A stretch of 64,000 nt of DNA from Parafrankia elaeagni (GTDB taxonomy: Bacteria; Actinomycetota; Actinomycetes; Frankiales; Frankiaceae): NCBI RefSeq assembly GCF_000374165.1, contig NZ_KB893728.1:186001-250000 (forward strand), read 5' to 3'. The position numbers were made by a program, and so were the translations under genes. Positions 1 through 7,595 of the stretch are shown here, piece after piece (position 1 is the first letter of the stretch; each line of letters opens with the position of its first letter). The notes under the pieces were generated by a model. It saw nothing but the letters and a program-made list of their open reading frames with translations. It searched no databases and was not told the DNA's origin.

Positions 1-1232
1 CCGTTCGGGCCGTCCGTCCACTGCATCGGCGTGCGCACGGCGAGACGGCCCTCGGCAGCCAGGTTCTCGCCCATCCCGATCTCCTCGCCGTAGAAGAGGG
101 TCGGGGTGCCGGGCAGCGCGAACAGCAGACTGTAGACGAGGCGCAGGCGCGCCGGGTCCCCGTCGAGCATCGGGGGCAGCCGCCGGCGCAGCCCGCGGTC
201 GTACAGCTGCATCGACGGGTCGGGGCCGAACGCGGCGAAGACCTCCCCGCGCTCGTCGTCGCTCAGTTTGTCGAGCGTCAGCTCGTCGTGGTTGCGGACG
301 AAGGTCGCCCAGTGCCCGTCCTTCGGTGCGGCCGGCCGCTCCCGCAGCGTGGTGGCGAGCACGGAGGCGTCCTCCCGGGCCATCGCCAGATAGAGCTGCT
401 GCATACCCGGGAAGTCGAAGCACATTGTCAGCTCGTCGCCGTCCTCGTCGCCGAAGAACGTGCGAAGCTCCGGGTAGGGAAGGTTCACCTCGCCGAGCAG
501 GATCGCCTCGCCGCTGCGACGGGACAGAAAAGCCCGCAGGTCACGCAGGAAGTCGTGGGGGTTCGGCAGGTCCTCGGCGTCCAGCGCGCCGGCGGTCTCC
601 AGCAGGAACGGAACCGCGTCGACCCGGAAACCGGAGACGCCGAGTTCCAGCCAGAAACCGAGGACCCGGGCGATCTCGTCGCGCACGTCGGGACTGGTGA
701 CGTCGAGGTCGGGCTGGTGCTTGTAGAACCGGTGTAGATAGTACTGGCCGGCTTCCTCGTCGTACTGCCAGACGCTGTCCTCCTTGTCCGGGAACACCAC
801 GTCGGACGGGCCGTCCTCCGGTGGCTCGTCCCGCCACACGTAGAAGTCGCGATAGGGAGAATCCCGGCTGGAACGCGCGGAACGGAACCAGGGGTGCTGG
901 TCGGAGGTGTGGTTGACGACGAGATCGATGATCACCCGGATACCGCGGTCGCGGGCGAGCCGCAGGAACTCGACCAGGTCGCCGTGGGTGCCCAGACGCG
1001 GGTCGACGCCGTAGAAGTCGGTGATGTCGTAGCCGTCGTCGCGGTCGGGGGATGGGTAGAACGGCATCAGCCACAGGCACGTGACGCCAAGTTCGTGCAG
1101 GTGGTCGAGCCGTTGGGACAACCCGCGGAAGTCGCCGCAGCCGTCGCCGTCGGAGTCGGAGAAGGTCTCGACGTCCAGGCAGTAGACGACTGCGGTCTTC
1201 CACCAGAGGTCACCCGTCCTGGTCAGCCTCAT
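1..1232 (-). CDS. GH13 alpha-amylase family glycosidase (trehalose-synthase-like), C-terminus beyond window
   Basis: About 410 residues are visible before the left window edge cuts off the C-terminus. The (beta/alpha)8 motifs of family GH13 are clear: YDITDF, DLVVNHTS near residue 103-110, nucleophile Asp205 in GFRVDAVPF, general acid Glu248 in LLGEVN, and His315-Asp316 in RNHDE. The order and the DSDGDGCGDF opening resemble trehalose synthase and alpha-glucosidase enzymes that rearrange or hydrolyse alpha-glucosides in the cytoplasm. No signal peptide is seen. The ATG at 1232 overlaps the TGA of the upstream LLM gene in ATGA, so translation is probably coupled. Whether it makes trehalose or only hydrolyses cannot be settled without the missing end. 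Confidence 0.9.
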   Translation of the reverse strand, partial: MRLTRTGDLWWKTAVVYCLDVETFSDSDGDGCGDFRGLSQRLDHLHELGVTCLWLMPFYPSPDRDDGYDITDFYGVDPRLGTHGDLVEFLRLARDRGIRVIIDLVVNHTSDQHPWFRSARSSRDSPYRDFYVWRDEPPEDGPSDVVFPDKEDSVWQYDEEAGQYYLHRFYKHQPDLDVTSPDVRDEIARVLGFWLELGVSGFRVDAVPFLLETAGALDAEDLPNPHDFLRDLRAFLSRRSGEAILLGEVNLPYPELRTFFGDEDGDELTMCFDFPGMQQLYLAMAREDASVLATTLRERPAAPKDGHWATFVRNHDELTLDKLSDDERGEVFAAFGPDPSMQLYDRGLRRRLPPMLDGDPARLRLVYSLLFALPGTPTLFYGEEIGMGENLAAEGRLAVRTPMQWTDGPN

Positions 1233-2332
1233 GCCTGCGCCGCTCCCGCCCGGGCCGCGGTCGGCCGCTGTGCCGTCGGACGGGTCGCCGCGGTGCCGGA
1301 GCCGCCGGAGCCGCCGGAGGTGCCGGGGGTGCCAGGGATGTCGGTGAGCTGCGGCAGGACGGATCCGGCGAACACCTCGATGAACTCGTCCAGGTGCTGG
1401 CCGACGTGGTGCAGGAAGATCTCCTCGTAGCCGAGCTCGGTGTACCGCGTGAGCTGCTCGGCGTGCCAGCCCAGGTCGCTGGAGATGTTGACGGACTCGG
1501 CGACGACCTCCGGCGGGACGTGCGCGGACACCGCGTCGAACGTGTCGATGTGGTCGATGTCCCAGCAGGCCGGCGGCGCGAACACGTTCGAACGCCACTG
1601 GTCGTGGGCGATGCGCGTCGCCTCGTCGGCGTCAGGGGCGTAGCTGAGGTGAACCTGCAGGCGCAGCGGGCCGCGCCCGCCGGCGTCGCGGTAGGCGTCG
1701 GCGACCGCACGCAGCCGCTCCTCGGGCCCGTTGACGGTGATCAGGCCGTCCGCCCATTCCGCGCACCACGCCGCCGTCTCCGGGCTGACGGCCGCGCCGA
1801 CGAGCGCCGGCGGTTCGGCGGGCAGCGTCCACAGCCGGGCCCGGTCGACGGTGACGAGTCCGTGATGGGTGACCTCCTCGCCGGCGAACAGCGCACGCAG
1901 GACGTCGACGCACTCCCGCAGCCGCGCCGCCCGCACCGGCTTCGCGGGCCACGGATCGCCGGTGATGTGCTCGTTGCTGGCCTCTCCGGTGCCGAGCGCG
2001 GCCCAGAACCGGCCGGGGAACATGGCGGCGACCGTGGCGATCGCCTGGGCGCTGATCGCCGGGTGGTAGCGCTGGCCGGGCGCGGTGACGACGCCGAACG
2101 GCAGGTTCGTCGCCTGCATCGCCGCGCCGAGCCAGGTCCAGGCGAAACCCGACTCGCCCTGCCGCGCGCTCCACGGCGAGAAGTGGTCGGACGACATCGC
2201 CGCGCCGAATCCGGCCTGCTCGGCCAGCACGACGGCGCGTACCAGCTCACCGGGCGCGATCTGTTCGTGGGACGCATGAACGCCGAAAAGAGTCACGCCG
2301 CGATCTATGCCCGCTGAGCGCGTCCTAACCAT
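1229..2332 (-). CDS. LLM-class (luciferase-like) flavin-dependent oxidoreductase
   Basis: A luciferase-like TIM-barrel protein of about 367 residues. The N-terminal strand VTLFGVHASHEQ, the SSDHFSPW segment and the GTGEASNEHITGDPWP loop are typical of flavin/F420-dependent LLM hydride-transfer enzymes. The sequence resembles the subgroup usually labelled TIGR03885, which may use FMN rather than F420. The ATG at 2332 is preferred because GGAGGG lies 5 bases upstream. In-frame GTG codons at 2338 and 2296 are alternatives. The last ~25 residues are a low-complexity Ala/Thr/Arg/Gly tail that is probably disordered. It overlaps the downstream GH13 gene by 4 bases, which suggests a shared role, but the substrate is unknown. 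Confidence 0.85.
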   Translation of the reverse strand: MVRTRSAGIDRGVTLFGVHASHEQIAPGELVRAVVLAEQAGFGAAMSSDHFSPWSARQGESGFAWTWLGAAMQATNLPFGVVTAPGQRYHPAISAQAIATVAAMFPGRFWAALGTGEASNEHITGDPWPAKPVRAARLRECVDVLRALFAGEEVTHHGLVTVDRARLWTLPAEPPALVGAAVSPETAAWCAEWADGLITVNGPEERLRAVADAYRDAGGRGPLRLQVHLSYAPDADEATRIAHDQWRSNVFAPPACWDIDHIDTFDAVSAHVPPEVVAESVNISSDLGWHAEQLTRYTELGYEEIFLHHVGQHLDEFIEVFAGSVLPQLTDIPGTPGTSGGSGGSGTAATRPTAQRPTAARAGAAQA

Positions 2333-2370
2333 CCGCACCCTCCGGGCTGTCCGTGAAGCGGCGTTGCGGC

Positions 2371-2418
2371 GTTGCGGCGAAGCAGTGTTGCGGCGAAGCG
2401 GCGTTGCGGCGAAGCGGT
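2371..2418. repeat. Three tandem copies of a 16-bp repeat
   Basis: Three consecutive 16-base units start at 2371, 2387 and 2403. They share the core GTTGCGGCGAAGC and differ only in the last three bases. The array sits just downstream of the stop of the carboxylate-amine ligase gene and upstream of the LLM gene. It has no spacer structure, so it is a simple tandem duplication. Confidence 0.8.
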
Positions 2419-2419
2419 G

Positions 2420-3556
2420 TCACACCGGCGACCCGCCCGCTGACTCCGGATCGGTCTCCCGCACGATCAGGTCCACGACGTCGGCGATCCGCCCGCGGCG
2501 ACGCAGCATGGCGCGCTGACGGTCGGCACCGGTACCGCGGGCGAACAGGGTGTCCACCATCCCGCCGACCGCTGCCAGGTCACCTGCCGCGGCGAGCGCG
2601 GGGGAGATCCGCTCCACCAGCCGGTCGACCATCGCGCGGGCCTTCACCAGCTCGCCGGACACGGGGTCGACCAGTTCTCCCTGGATGCCGTCGCGGGCCG
2701 CCCGCCACGTCGCCGCCCGCAGCACCTCCGGACGGGCGTCGGGCACCGGCCGGCCGTCCGCCCAGTCGGCTGCCGCGGTCGTGACGAGGCCACGGGCGAG
2801 CGCCGCGAGCAGGACGGCGTCCTCGACCGAGAGGCAGACGTCCGCGACCCGCAGCTCCAGGGTGGGGTAGTGGCGGGAGAGACGGGCATCGAAGTAGATC
2901 ATGTCGTCGTCCATCGCCGCGCCGCTGCGCACGAGCAGGTCGACGACCCGGTCGTACTCCGCGGCGGAGCCGAACGCCGCGGGGGCCCCGGCCGTTGGCC
3001 AGCGTGCCCAGACCTGGGTGCGGTAGCTGGCGTAGCCGGTGTCCTCGCCGTGCCAGAGGGGGGAGTTCGCGGACAGCGCGGCCAGTACCGACAGCCACGG
3101 TCGCAGCCGGTCGAGCGCGCCGACCGCCTCGTCCGGCGACTCGATCCCGACGTGCACGTGGCAGCCGCAGGTGAGCTGTTCCCGGGCGGTCAGGCCGAAC
3201 TCGTCCCGCATCCGCTCGTAGCGCGGTTTGTGGGTGAGGGTCGGATCGCCGCGGGTGGGGCTGGTGGCGGTCGCGGCGAGCATGACACCCTCGGCGCGGG
3301 CCGCCTGGGCGGCGGCGCGCCGCAGTGTGGACAACGACCCCCGAACCAGTGCGAGCGAGGTGTGCGGGGCGGACCCGCTCTCCACCTGCTCCCGGGTCAG
3401 CTCGACGTCGAGGTCGCCGTCCAGTTCGCCGTCGAGGTCGCCGCGGCCGCTGCTCCGGGAGAGCACGCGGGGAGCGGCGGCACGCACCGCGAGGCTGTCG
3501 GGATCGAGGAGGAGGAACTCCTCCTCGACGCCGAAGGTGCGAGGGCTGGTGGCCAT
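2420..3556 (-). CDS. Carboxylate-amine ligase, glutamate-cysteine ligase family 2 (YbdK type)
   Basis: A 378-residue protein opening with RTFGVEEEFLLLD, the signature N-terminus of GCS2/YbdK ATP-dependent carboxylate-amine ligases. The conserved CGCHVHVGI core (metal/ATP and substrate-binding region) and the ARLSRHYPTLELRVADV block (GCS2 C-terminal motif) are present. Members make gamma-glutamyl amide bonds, although physiological substrates of YbdK paralogues are mostly unknown and true gamma-glutamylcysteine synthesis is only one option. The ATG at 3556 fits the family start and has GGAAG about 9 bases upstream. It is transcribed away from the EthD-like gene, and a 20-bp palindrome lies between the two. 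Confidence 0.88.
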   Translation of the reverse strand: MATSPRTFGVEEEFLLLDPDSLAVRAAAPRVLSRSSGRGDLDGELDGDLDVELTREQVESGSAPHTSLALVRGSLSTLRRAAAQAARAEGVMLAATATSPTRGDPTLTHKPRYERMRDEFGLTAREQLTCGCHVHVGIESPDEAVGALDRLRPWLSVLAALSANSPLWHGEDTGYASYRTQVWARWPTAGAPAAFGSAAEYDRVVDLLVRSGAAMDDDMIYFDARLSRHYPTLELRVADVCLSVEDAVLLAALARGLVTTAAADWADGRPVPDARPEVLRAATWRAARDGIQGELVDPVSGELVKARAMVDRLVERISPALAAAGDLAAVGGMVDTLFARGTGADRQRAMLRRRGRIADVVDLIVRETDPESAGGSPV

Positions 3557-3698
3557 GGAGCACTGCTTCCCCGGCACGACGATGACTAACTGCCGCACGG
3601 GGAAGGGGCCCGACCGGGCCGGTGCGGGATCACCCGTTCTGCCCGGTACCTGCGCCGTCGGTGACCGTCGCCCGGACACCCACCCCTTTCTTTATATT

Positions 3699-3718
3699 GT
3701 AATCCTTGCTAGGATTAC
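3699..3718. promoter_or_regulatory. Perfect 20-bp palindrome, probable operator
   Basis: The arms GTAATCCT and AGGATTAC are exact reverse complements separated by TGCT. The element sits in an unusually AT-rich stretch (TTTATATT immediately before it) between the divergent carboxylate-amine ligase and EthD-like genes. Size and symmetry fit a TetR- or MarR-class dimer site that could repress either or both promoters. No regulator gene adjoins it, so the cognate protein is unknown. Confidence 0.6.
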
Positions 3719-3804
3719 GTCCGGCGGAATTCACGGAGAACGCCGGCCCCGGTCGGTCGGGGCTGGTTCGCCAGCTGTTTCCGGGAGAGAGAGGGGAGTT
3801 CCTC

Positions 3805-4215
3805 TTGTTCAAGCAGGTATGTTTCTTTCGCAAGCGCCCCGACATGACGATGGACGAGTTCCTCGACTACTACGAGAACCATCACACGCAGTTGGCGGCG
3901 AAATTAGGAAAGCCGGCGATTCCGAACGCGGTGCGCTACGTGCGGCGCTACCTCACGCCGGTCGAGAACCCGGTGACGGGTGAGATCCACGACAGCGGCT
4001 ACGACTGCATCATGGAGATCTGGTGGAACAGTCGCGAGGATTTCGAGACCTCGCAGCGGCTTATCCGGGATCCGGAGCGCCTGCCGTACACGATGGAGGA
4101 CGAGAAGAAGCTCTTCGCCACCCACGAGAACCCGATCTGCATCGTCGAGGAGCATGATTCCCCGATGGGCCCCGAGGGTGAGACCTACGACTGGGTGCCG
4201 GTCGTCCGGAGCTGA
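3805..4215 (+). CDS. EthD-domain-like small protein
   Basis: A 136-residue protein beginning LFKQVCFFRKRPDMTMDEFLDYYENHH, which matches the ferredoxin-like fold of EthD/dimeric alpha-beta barrel proteins (RRP.MT.EEF..Y....H). Such proteins assist degradation of ethers, polyketides or xenobiotics, often without known chemistry. The TTG at 3805 is chosen because GAGAGGGGAG ends about 6 bases upstream and the domain starts at once. An in-frame start at 3706 would overlap the palindrome. The probable regulatory palindrome at 3699-3718 lies ~90 bases upstream. The next gene, a flavin-binding protein, begins ~80 bases downstream on the same strand, so the two may be co-transcribed. Confidence 0.75.
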   Translation: MFKQVCFFRKRPDMTMDEFLDYYENHHTQLAAKLGKPAIPNAVRYVRRYLTPVENPVTGEIHDSGYDCIMEIWWNSREDFETSQRLIRDPERLPYTMEDEKKLFATHENPICIVEEHDSPMGPEGETYDWVPVVRS

Positions 4216-4296
4216 GATTCCACTGCAGCGGCAAACGCCCCGCATCCGGGCCTGCCGCGTCAGCACCCATCCATATGACAGGAGATGGTCAGCGCG

Positions 4297-5337
4297 ATGA
4301 GTGGTCTTCACGATCTCCCGGCGGCGGTGTCAGGTCTCATCGAGTCGGGCGTGGTGGCGGAGTTCTCCACGGTGTCCGCGGCGGGTATCCCGATCGACAC
4401 GCCGACCTACTACTTCCCGGCCGACGACATGTCGTCGATCGACCTGGCGACCGGTCTGCCCAATCCCGCCAAGGCCGAGCGGGTGCGGCGCAACCCGAAG
4501 GTCGGCCTGCTGATCGAGGGCAGGCCCGAGGAGCCGGTCGTGGTCGTGCGCGCGCACGGCGCGGTCCGCGACAGCGACATCCAGGCGAACGCCGTCCGAT
4601 ACCTCGCCGAGACCGGCTACAAGGGGATCAGTCACGGCATCACCTGGGAGGAGGCGCGCAAGGCGGTCACCTACTGGTCCCGCATCATCATCGAGAACAA
4701 GCCCGAGCGGGTGTACTGGTGGGAGAACCACGCGGCGCTCGACAGCCCGCCGCAGGTGTGGTCCGCCGAGCCCGGAACGGTCTTCCCGGTGTCGGATCCG
4801 GCGCCCGCCGGGCGTATGAAGAAGTCCGCCTGGCCGGTCCGCCCCTGGCCGGTCGTGGCCCGGGAGGCCGTCGAGGGCGGGACTCCCGCTCATCTGTCGG
4901 TACTCGACGACGACGGGTACCCCCTTCCGATGCGCGCGCTCGACTTCTCCCTGACCGATGACGGATTCCTGCTGCGACTGCCCACGGGAACGCCCTGGCA
5001 GCTGAAGGGCCGGGCGTCCCTCACCTTCGCCGGGTTCCGCACGTTCGTCGGCGATGCCGGGCCCGACGGCGACCGGGTCCTGTTCCGGGTCGAGCGGGCG
5101 CTGCCGCAGCACCCCGCCACCCTCGACACGAAGCAGGTGCTCCAGCCGAGCGAGGACACCCTCGCCAAGGCCCGCGCGCGTCTCGAGCACGAGGCGTCCC
5201 GCCGCGGCCAGTCCCTGCCGGTCATCCCGGCGGACCCGCCGGCCCGCACCCGCCTCGCCCTCGCCCGCCAGGCCCGCATCGAGAGCGACGCGCCGATCAC
5301 GGGCATCACCGAGGACCACGGCAACCGCACCACCTGA
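4297..5337 (+). CDS. Pyridoxamine 5'-phosphate oxidase-like (FMN split-barrel) protein, two-domain
   Basis: About 346 residues. The first half (residues ~12-150) shows a split-barrel pattern: GVVAEFSTVSAAGIPIDTPTYYF, then RRNPKVGLLIEGR and VVVVRAHGAVR. The second half (residues ~185-265) repeats it with GTPAHLSVLDDDGYPLPMRAL and LLRLPTG. The family binds FMN, F420 or heme and performs small-molecule redox, with no reliable substrate call. The ATG at 4297 has AGGAG 12 bases upstream, while the ATG at 4285 abuts that motif directly and is less likely. The Lys/Trp-rich middle (ENKPERVYWWENHAAL) is not one I recognise. Probable partner of the upstream EthD-like gene. Confidence 0.7.
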   Translation: MSGLHDLPAAVSGLIESGVVAEFSTVSAAGIPIDTPTYYFPADDMSSIDLATGLPNPAKAERVRRNPKVGLLIEGRPEEPVVVVRAHGAVRDSDIQANAVRYLAETGYKGISHGITWEEARKAVTYWSRIIIENKPERVYWWENHAALDSPPQVWSAEPGTVFPVSDPAPAGRMKKSAWPVRPWPVVAREAVEGGTPAHLSVLDDDGYPLPMRALDFSLTDDGFLLRLPTGTPWQLKGRASLTFAGFRTFVGDAGPDGDRVLFRVERALPQHPATLDTKQVLQPSEDTLAKARARLEHEASRRGQSLPVIPADPPARTRLALARQARIESDAPITGITEDHGNRTT

Positions 5338-5779
5338 CCGGCGGTCGGACCTGACCGGCAGCACCACCTGGCCGGCAGTCCCGTCCGTGGCGGCCGGACG
5401 CGCCGCCGCGGACGGGACGGTCGTTCTCTGTCGCACCGGCTGGGTGGCAGAGAACTGCCATGGCAAGAAGCGCGTTCTTGGACGGTGCGCCGTCATCCCC
5501 AGGGGAAAGGGCAGGTCGGAACGTCTGGCGCGGTTCCGGCGGATCCACAGCGGCAGCTTCCGCGACCCTGATGACAGTACGTACCCTGCGTAGCATTCCG
5601 TGCGCGTGCTGTTCGATGATGTGCCCGGAGCTGGCCGGGAGGCGGCCGCGCGGAGACATCTTTCCCAACGGTCGCACGTTTTTTCCCCATGGTCTGTCAG
5701 GCGGATGACTTTGCTTGATCTCCAGCGAACCGTTGCTGGATAGTGCGTCATCACATTGACGGTGCAACGAGGGGGGCGG
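5338..5779. other. 442-bp intergenic region, no convincing gene
   Basis: No frame here has family resemblance. A hairpin with arms GTTCTCTG (5423-5430) and CAGAGAAC (5448-5455) could be a weak terminator or regulatory structure but has no U-run. A T6 run lies near 5679-5684. The region just upstream of 5780 carries GAGGGGGGCGG, which serves as ribosome-binding site of the next gene. It is longer than most gaps here, so it probably contains the promoter of the Rieske module. Confidence 0.5.
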
Positions 5780-6376
5780 ATGGCGCTCGGAACACAGAGG
5801 TCCGATCGGAGTACGGGATCGGAGGCGGTGCTCGCGCGCTCGGCGGGGGCCGGGTTCGCCCTGGCCCTGCTCGTGGGTGTCGCAGTCGCGGTGTCACTGG
5901 GTGTGTACGCACGCGAGCATGACCCGGCTGGCCGCCCCCTGTACACGCTCGGTTTCTCCGGAGCACTGCCGATGAAGGCCTGGCTGACGACGGGGGCCGC
6001 CGCCCTTCTCCTCGTCCAGCTCACCACGGCACTGTGGATGTGGGGCCGCCTTCCCGGCGCCGGCCGCGCCCCGGCCTGGGCCGCGCCGCTGCATCGGTGG
6101 AGCGGCACGGTGGCGTTCGTCCTCACGCTGCCGGTCGCTTTCCACTGCGTCTGGGCGCTCGGTTTCGCCAGTGACGAGACCCGCACGCTCGTGCACAGCC
6201 TGGTGGGTTGTGTGTTCTACGGCGCCTACGCCGCGAAGATGCTCGGACTGCGCACCCGCCGGCTGCCCGGGTGGGCCCTGCCGGTTCTCGGATCCGCTGT
6301 TCTTCTCTCCCTGGTGGTGCTCTGGCTGAGCGCCTCGCTGTGGTTCTTCACCCGTCCCGACATCCCGAAGTTCTGA
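5780..6376 (+). CDS. Four-helix integral membrane protein (DUF6529-like), partner of Rieske protein
   Basis: A 198-residue protein with four predicted membrane segments (residues ~23-45, 68-88, 110-132, 170-193). The segment HRWSGTVAFVLTLPVAFHCVWALGF carries membrane-embedded histidines, and HSLVGCVFYGAYAAKMLGLR carries another. The pattern is reminiscent of small cytochrome b561-type di-heme proteins. I believe this is the family catalogued as DUF6529, which has no proven function. The ATG at 5780 follows a strong GAGGGGGGCGG site. The Rieske gene starts 13 bases after the stop, so the two are surely co-expressed and may form a minimal quinol- or donor-oxidising unit in the cytoplasmic membrane. 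Confidence 0.75.
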   Translation: MALGTQRSDRSTGSEAVLARSAGAGFALALLVGVAVAVSLGVYAREHDPAGRPLYTLGFSGALPMKAWLTTGAAALLLVQLTTALWMWGRLPGAGRAPAWAAPLHRWSGTVAFVLTLPVAFHCVWALGFASDETRTLVHSLVGCVFYGAYAAKMLGLRTRRLPGWALPVLGSAVLLSLVVLWLSASLWFFTRPDIPKF

Positions 6377-6389
6377 AAGAGGCCGGTAC

Positions 6390-6839
6390 ATGGCGCAGGA
6401 AACTCCGACACGACGAGTGGTGGTGCCGGGCGTCGTCGTCACCGTCGCCGGTGCCGCGGCCGGGTTCGCCGTCGCGTCGAACAGCAGCGCGGCGGACCCG
6501 AAGCCTCCGACGGCAGCGGCCAACGGCGGTGGAGGGGCACCCGGCGGGACCACCGGGCCACTCGCCCAGCTCTCCGACGTCCCGGCGGACGGTGGGGTCG
6601 TCCTCAGCGACGCCGGCATCGTTCTGACCAGGGGCAGCGGCGACGACATCCAGGGCTTCTCCGCGGTGTGCACCCATCAGGGCTGTCTGGTCTCGTCGGT
6701 GGCCCAGGGCCAGATCAACTGTCCCTGCCACGGCAGCAGCTTCGACGCACGCACCGGCGCACCCGTCGCCGGGCCCGCCAAGAAGAATCTGCCGCCGGTA
6801 GCGGTGACGGTCCGCGACAACGCCGTGTACATGGCCTGA
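6390..6839 (+). CDS. Rieske [2Fe-2S] protein with Tat-type N-terminus
   Basis: A 149-residue protein. Both Rieske cluster motifs are intact: Cys94-Thr-His96 with Cys99 (CTHQGC) and Cys111-Pro-Cys113-His114 (CPCHGSSF). The N-terminus TPTRRVVVPG followed by a hydrophobic Val/Ala/Gly stretch looks like a twin-arginine signal or membrane anchor, which would place the cluster outside the membrane as in bc1/b6f complexes. A Gly/Pro-rich linker (residues ~36-57) separates anchor and domain. The immediately upstream gene encodes a four-helix, His-bearing membrane protein, the likely electron-transfer partner. An FHA gene follows after 14 bases. Confidence 0.92.
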   Translation: MAQETPTRRVVVPGVVVTVAGAAAGFAVASNSSAADPKPPTAAANGGGGAPGGTTGPLAQLSDVPADGGVVLSDAGIVLTRGSGDDIQGFSAVCTHQGCLVSSVAQGQINCPCHGSSFDARTGAPVAGPAKKNLPPVAVTVRDNAVYMA

Positions 6840-6853
6840 GGAAGGTGACGTCG

Positions 6854-7426
6854 ATGGAACTGGGCAGTATTCGGGTGACCACCCCCGCAGGCTCGGTGGA
6901 ACTGTCCCCGGACCGTTCGCACGTGATCGGCCGTGGCCGCGAGGCGGATCTGGCGGTGGCGGACGGGAAGGTCTCCCGCCGTCACGTCGAGCTCGTGCCG
7001 GGGCCGGCCGGCTGGATCGCCCGTGACCTGAGCAGCAACGGCATCTGGCGGGACGGCGTCCGGGCGAAGGAGTTCGCCGTGGACGGCGAGGCCCACGTCC
7101 GCCTCGGCGGCAGCAATGGCCCGGAGATCACACTGCGGGCATCCCGACCGGTCCGCCGTCCGCCGGCGGTGGTCGACAACTCCGAGGTCCAGACCGTTCT
7201 CAGCGGCCAGGGGCGGGGGCCCGAACCGGGCCGCGGGCCGGTCCCGGCTCCGGCAGCGGGGGGAGCCCGGGCGCAGCCCGCGGGTGCGGCCTCGGAACCG
7301 CAGGGCGCGCCCGAACGCGAGGCAGGCCCGGTGCCCGCCCTGTCCGGATGGTTGCGGATGCTGCCGACCCTGGTCTGGCTCACGGCGGTCGGATTCACGC
7401 TCGGGGCCCTGGTGGCGCTTTCCTGA
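6854..7426 (+). CDS. FHA-domain protein with C-terminal membrane anchor
   Basis: A 190-residue protein. Residues ~15-95 form a forkhead-associated phosphothreonine-binding domain with the conserved GRGREADL, VSRRHVEL and SSNGIW blocks. A Pro/Ala/Gly-rich linker follows, and the last ~25 residues form one hydrophobic helix (MLPTLVWLTAVGFTLGALVAL), so the domain faces the cytoplasm with a tail anchor. The ATG at 6854 lies 14 bases after the Rieske stop. FHA proteins report Ser/Thr kinase activity, and its place in this operon suggests kinase control or assembly of the Rieske module. That is inference only. Confidence 0.85.
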   Translation: MELGSIRVTTPAGSVELSPDRSHVIGRGREADLAVADGKVSRRHVELVPGPAGWIARDLSSNGIWRDGVRAKEFAVDGEAHVRLGGSNGPEITLRASRPVRRPPAVVDNSEVQTVLSGQGRGPEPGRGPVPAPAAGGARAQPAGAASEPQGAPEREAGPVPALSGWLRMLPTLVWLTAVGFTLGALVALS

Positions 7427-7482
7427 TCGGTCCTCTTCGGGTCCTGACCGGTCCTCTTCGGGTGAGGTCCTCCGCGGGGCCC

Positions 7483-7545
7483 GGCCCTCGGCCGCCCGCT
7501 GCGCGAGATGCTCAGAGGGCGAGCCGAGGGCCGCCGGGCGTTTTC
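7483..7545 (+). terminator. Candidate rho-independent terminator
   Basis: A perfect 10-bp stem, GGCCCTCGGC (7483-7492) with GCCGAGGGCC (7523-7532), is closed by a 30-base loop and followed within a few bases by GCCGGGCGTTTT. It sits ~60 bases downstream of the FHA stop and before the MFS gene, where the Rieske operon would be expected to end. The loop is long, so confidence is moderate. Confidence 0.45.
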
Positions 7546-7595
7546 GTGCGCCCGGCGGGGCCCGGCCGCGTTGACCAGCCGCGGCGAGGAGGACC

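Noticed and set aside
2371-2418. Possible CRISPR-like array
   Set aside because: Units are directly adjacent with no spacers, only three copies, and no cas genes nearby.
5423-5455. Hairpin GTTCTCTG...CAGAGAAC as terminator
   Set aside because: Seventeen-base loop and no following T-run; kept only as a note on the intergenic region.
4330-6186. 618-codon open frame on the minus strand
   Set aside because: It crosses the opposite strand of two recognisable genes and an intergenic region and shows no domain; typical of high-GC shadow frames.
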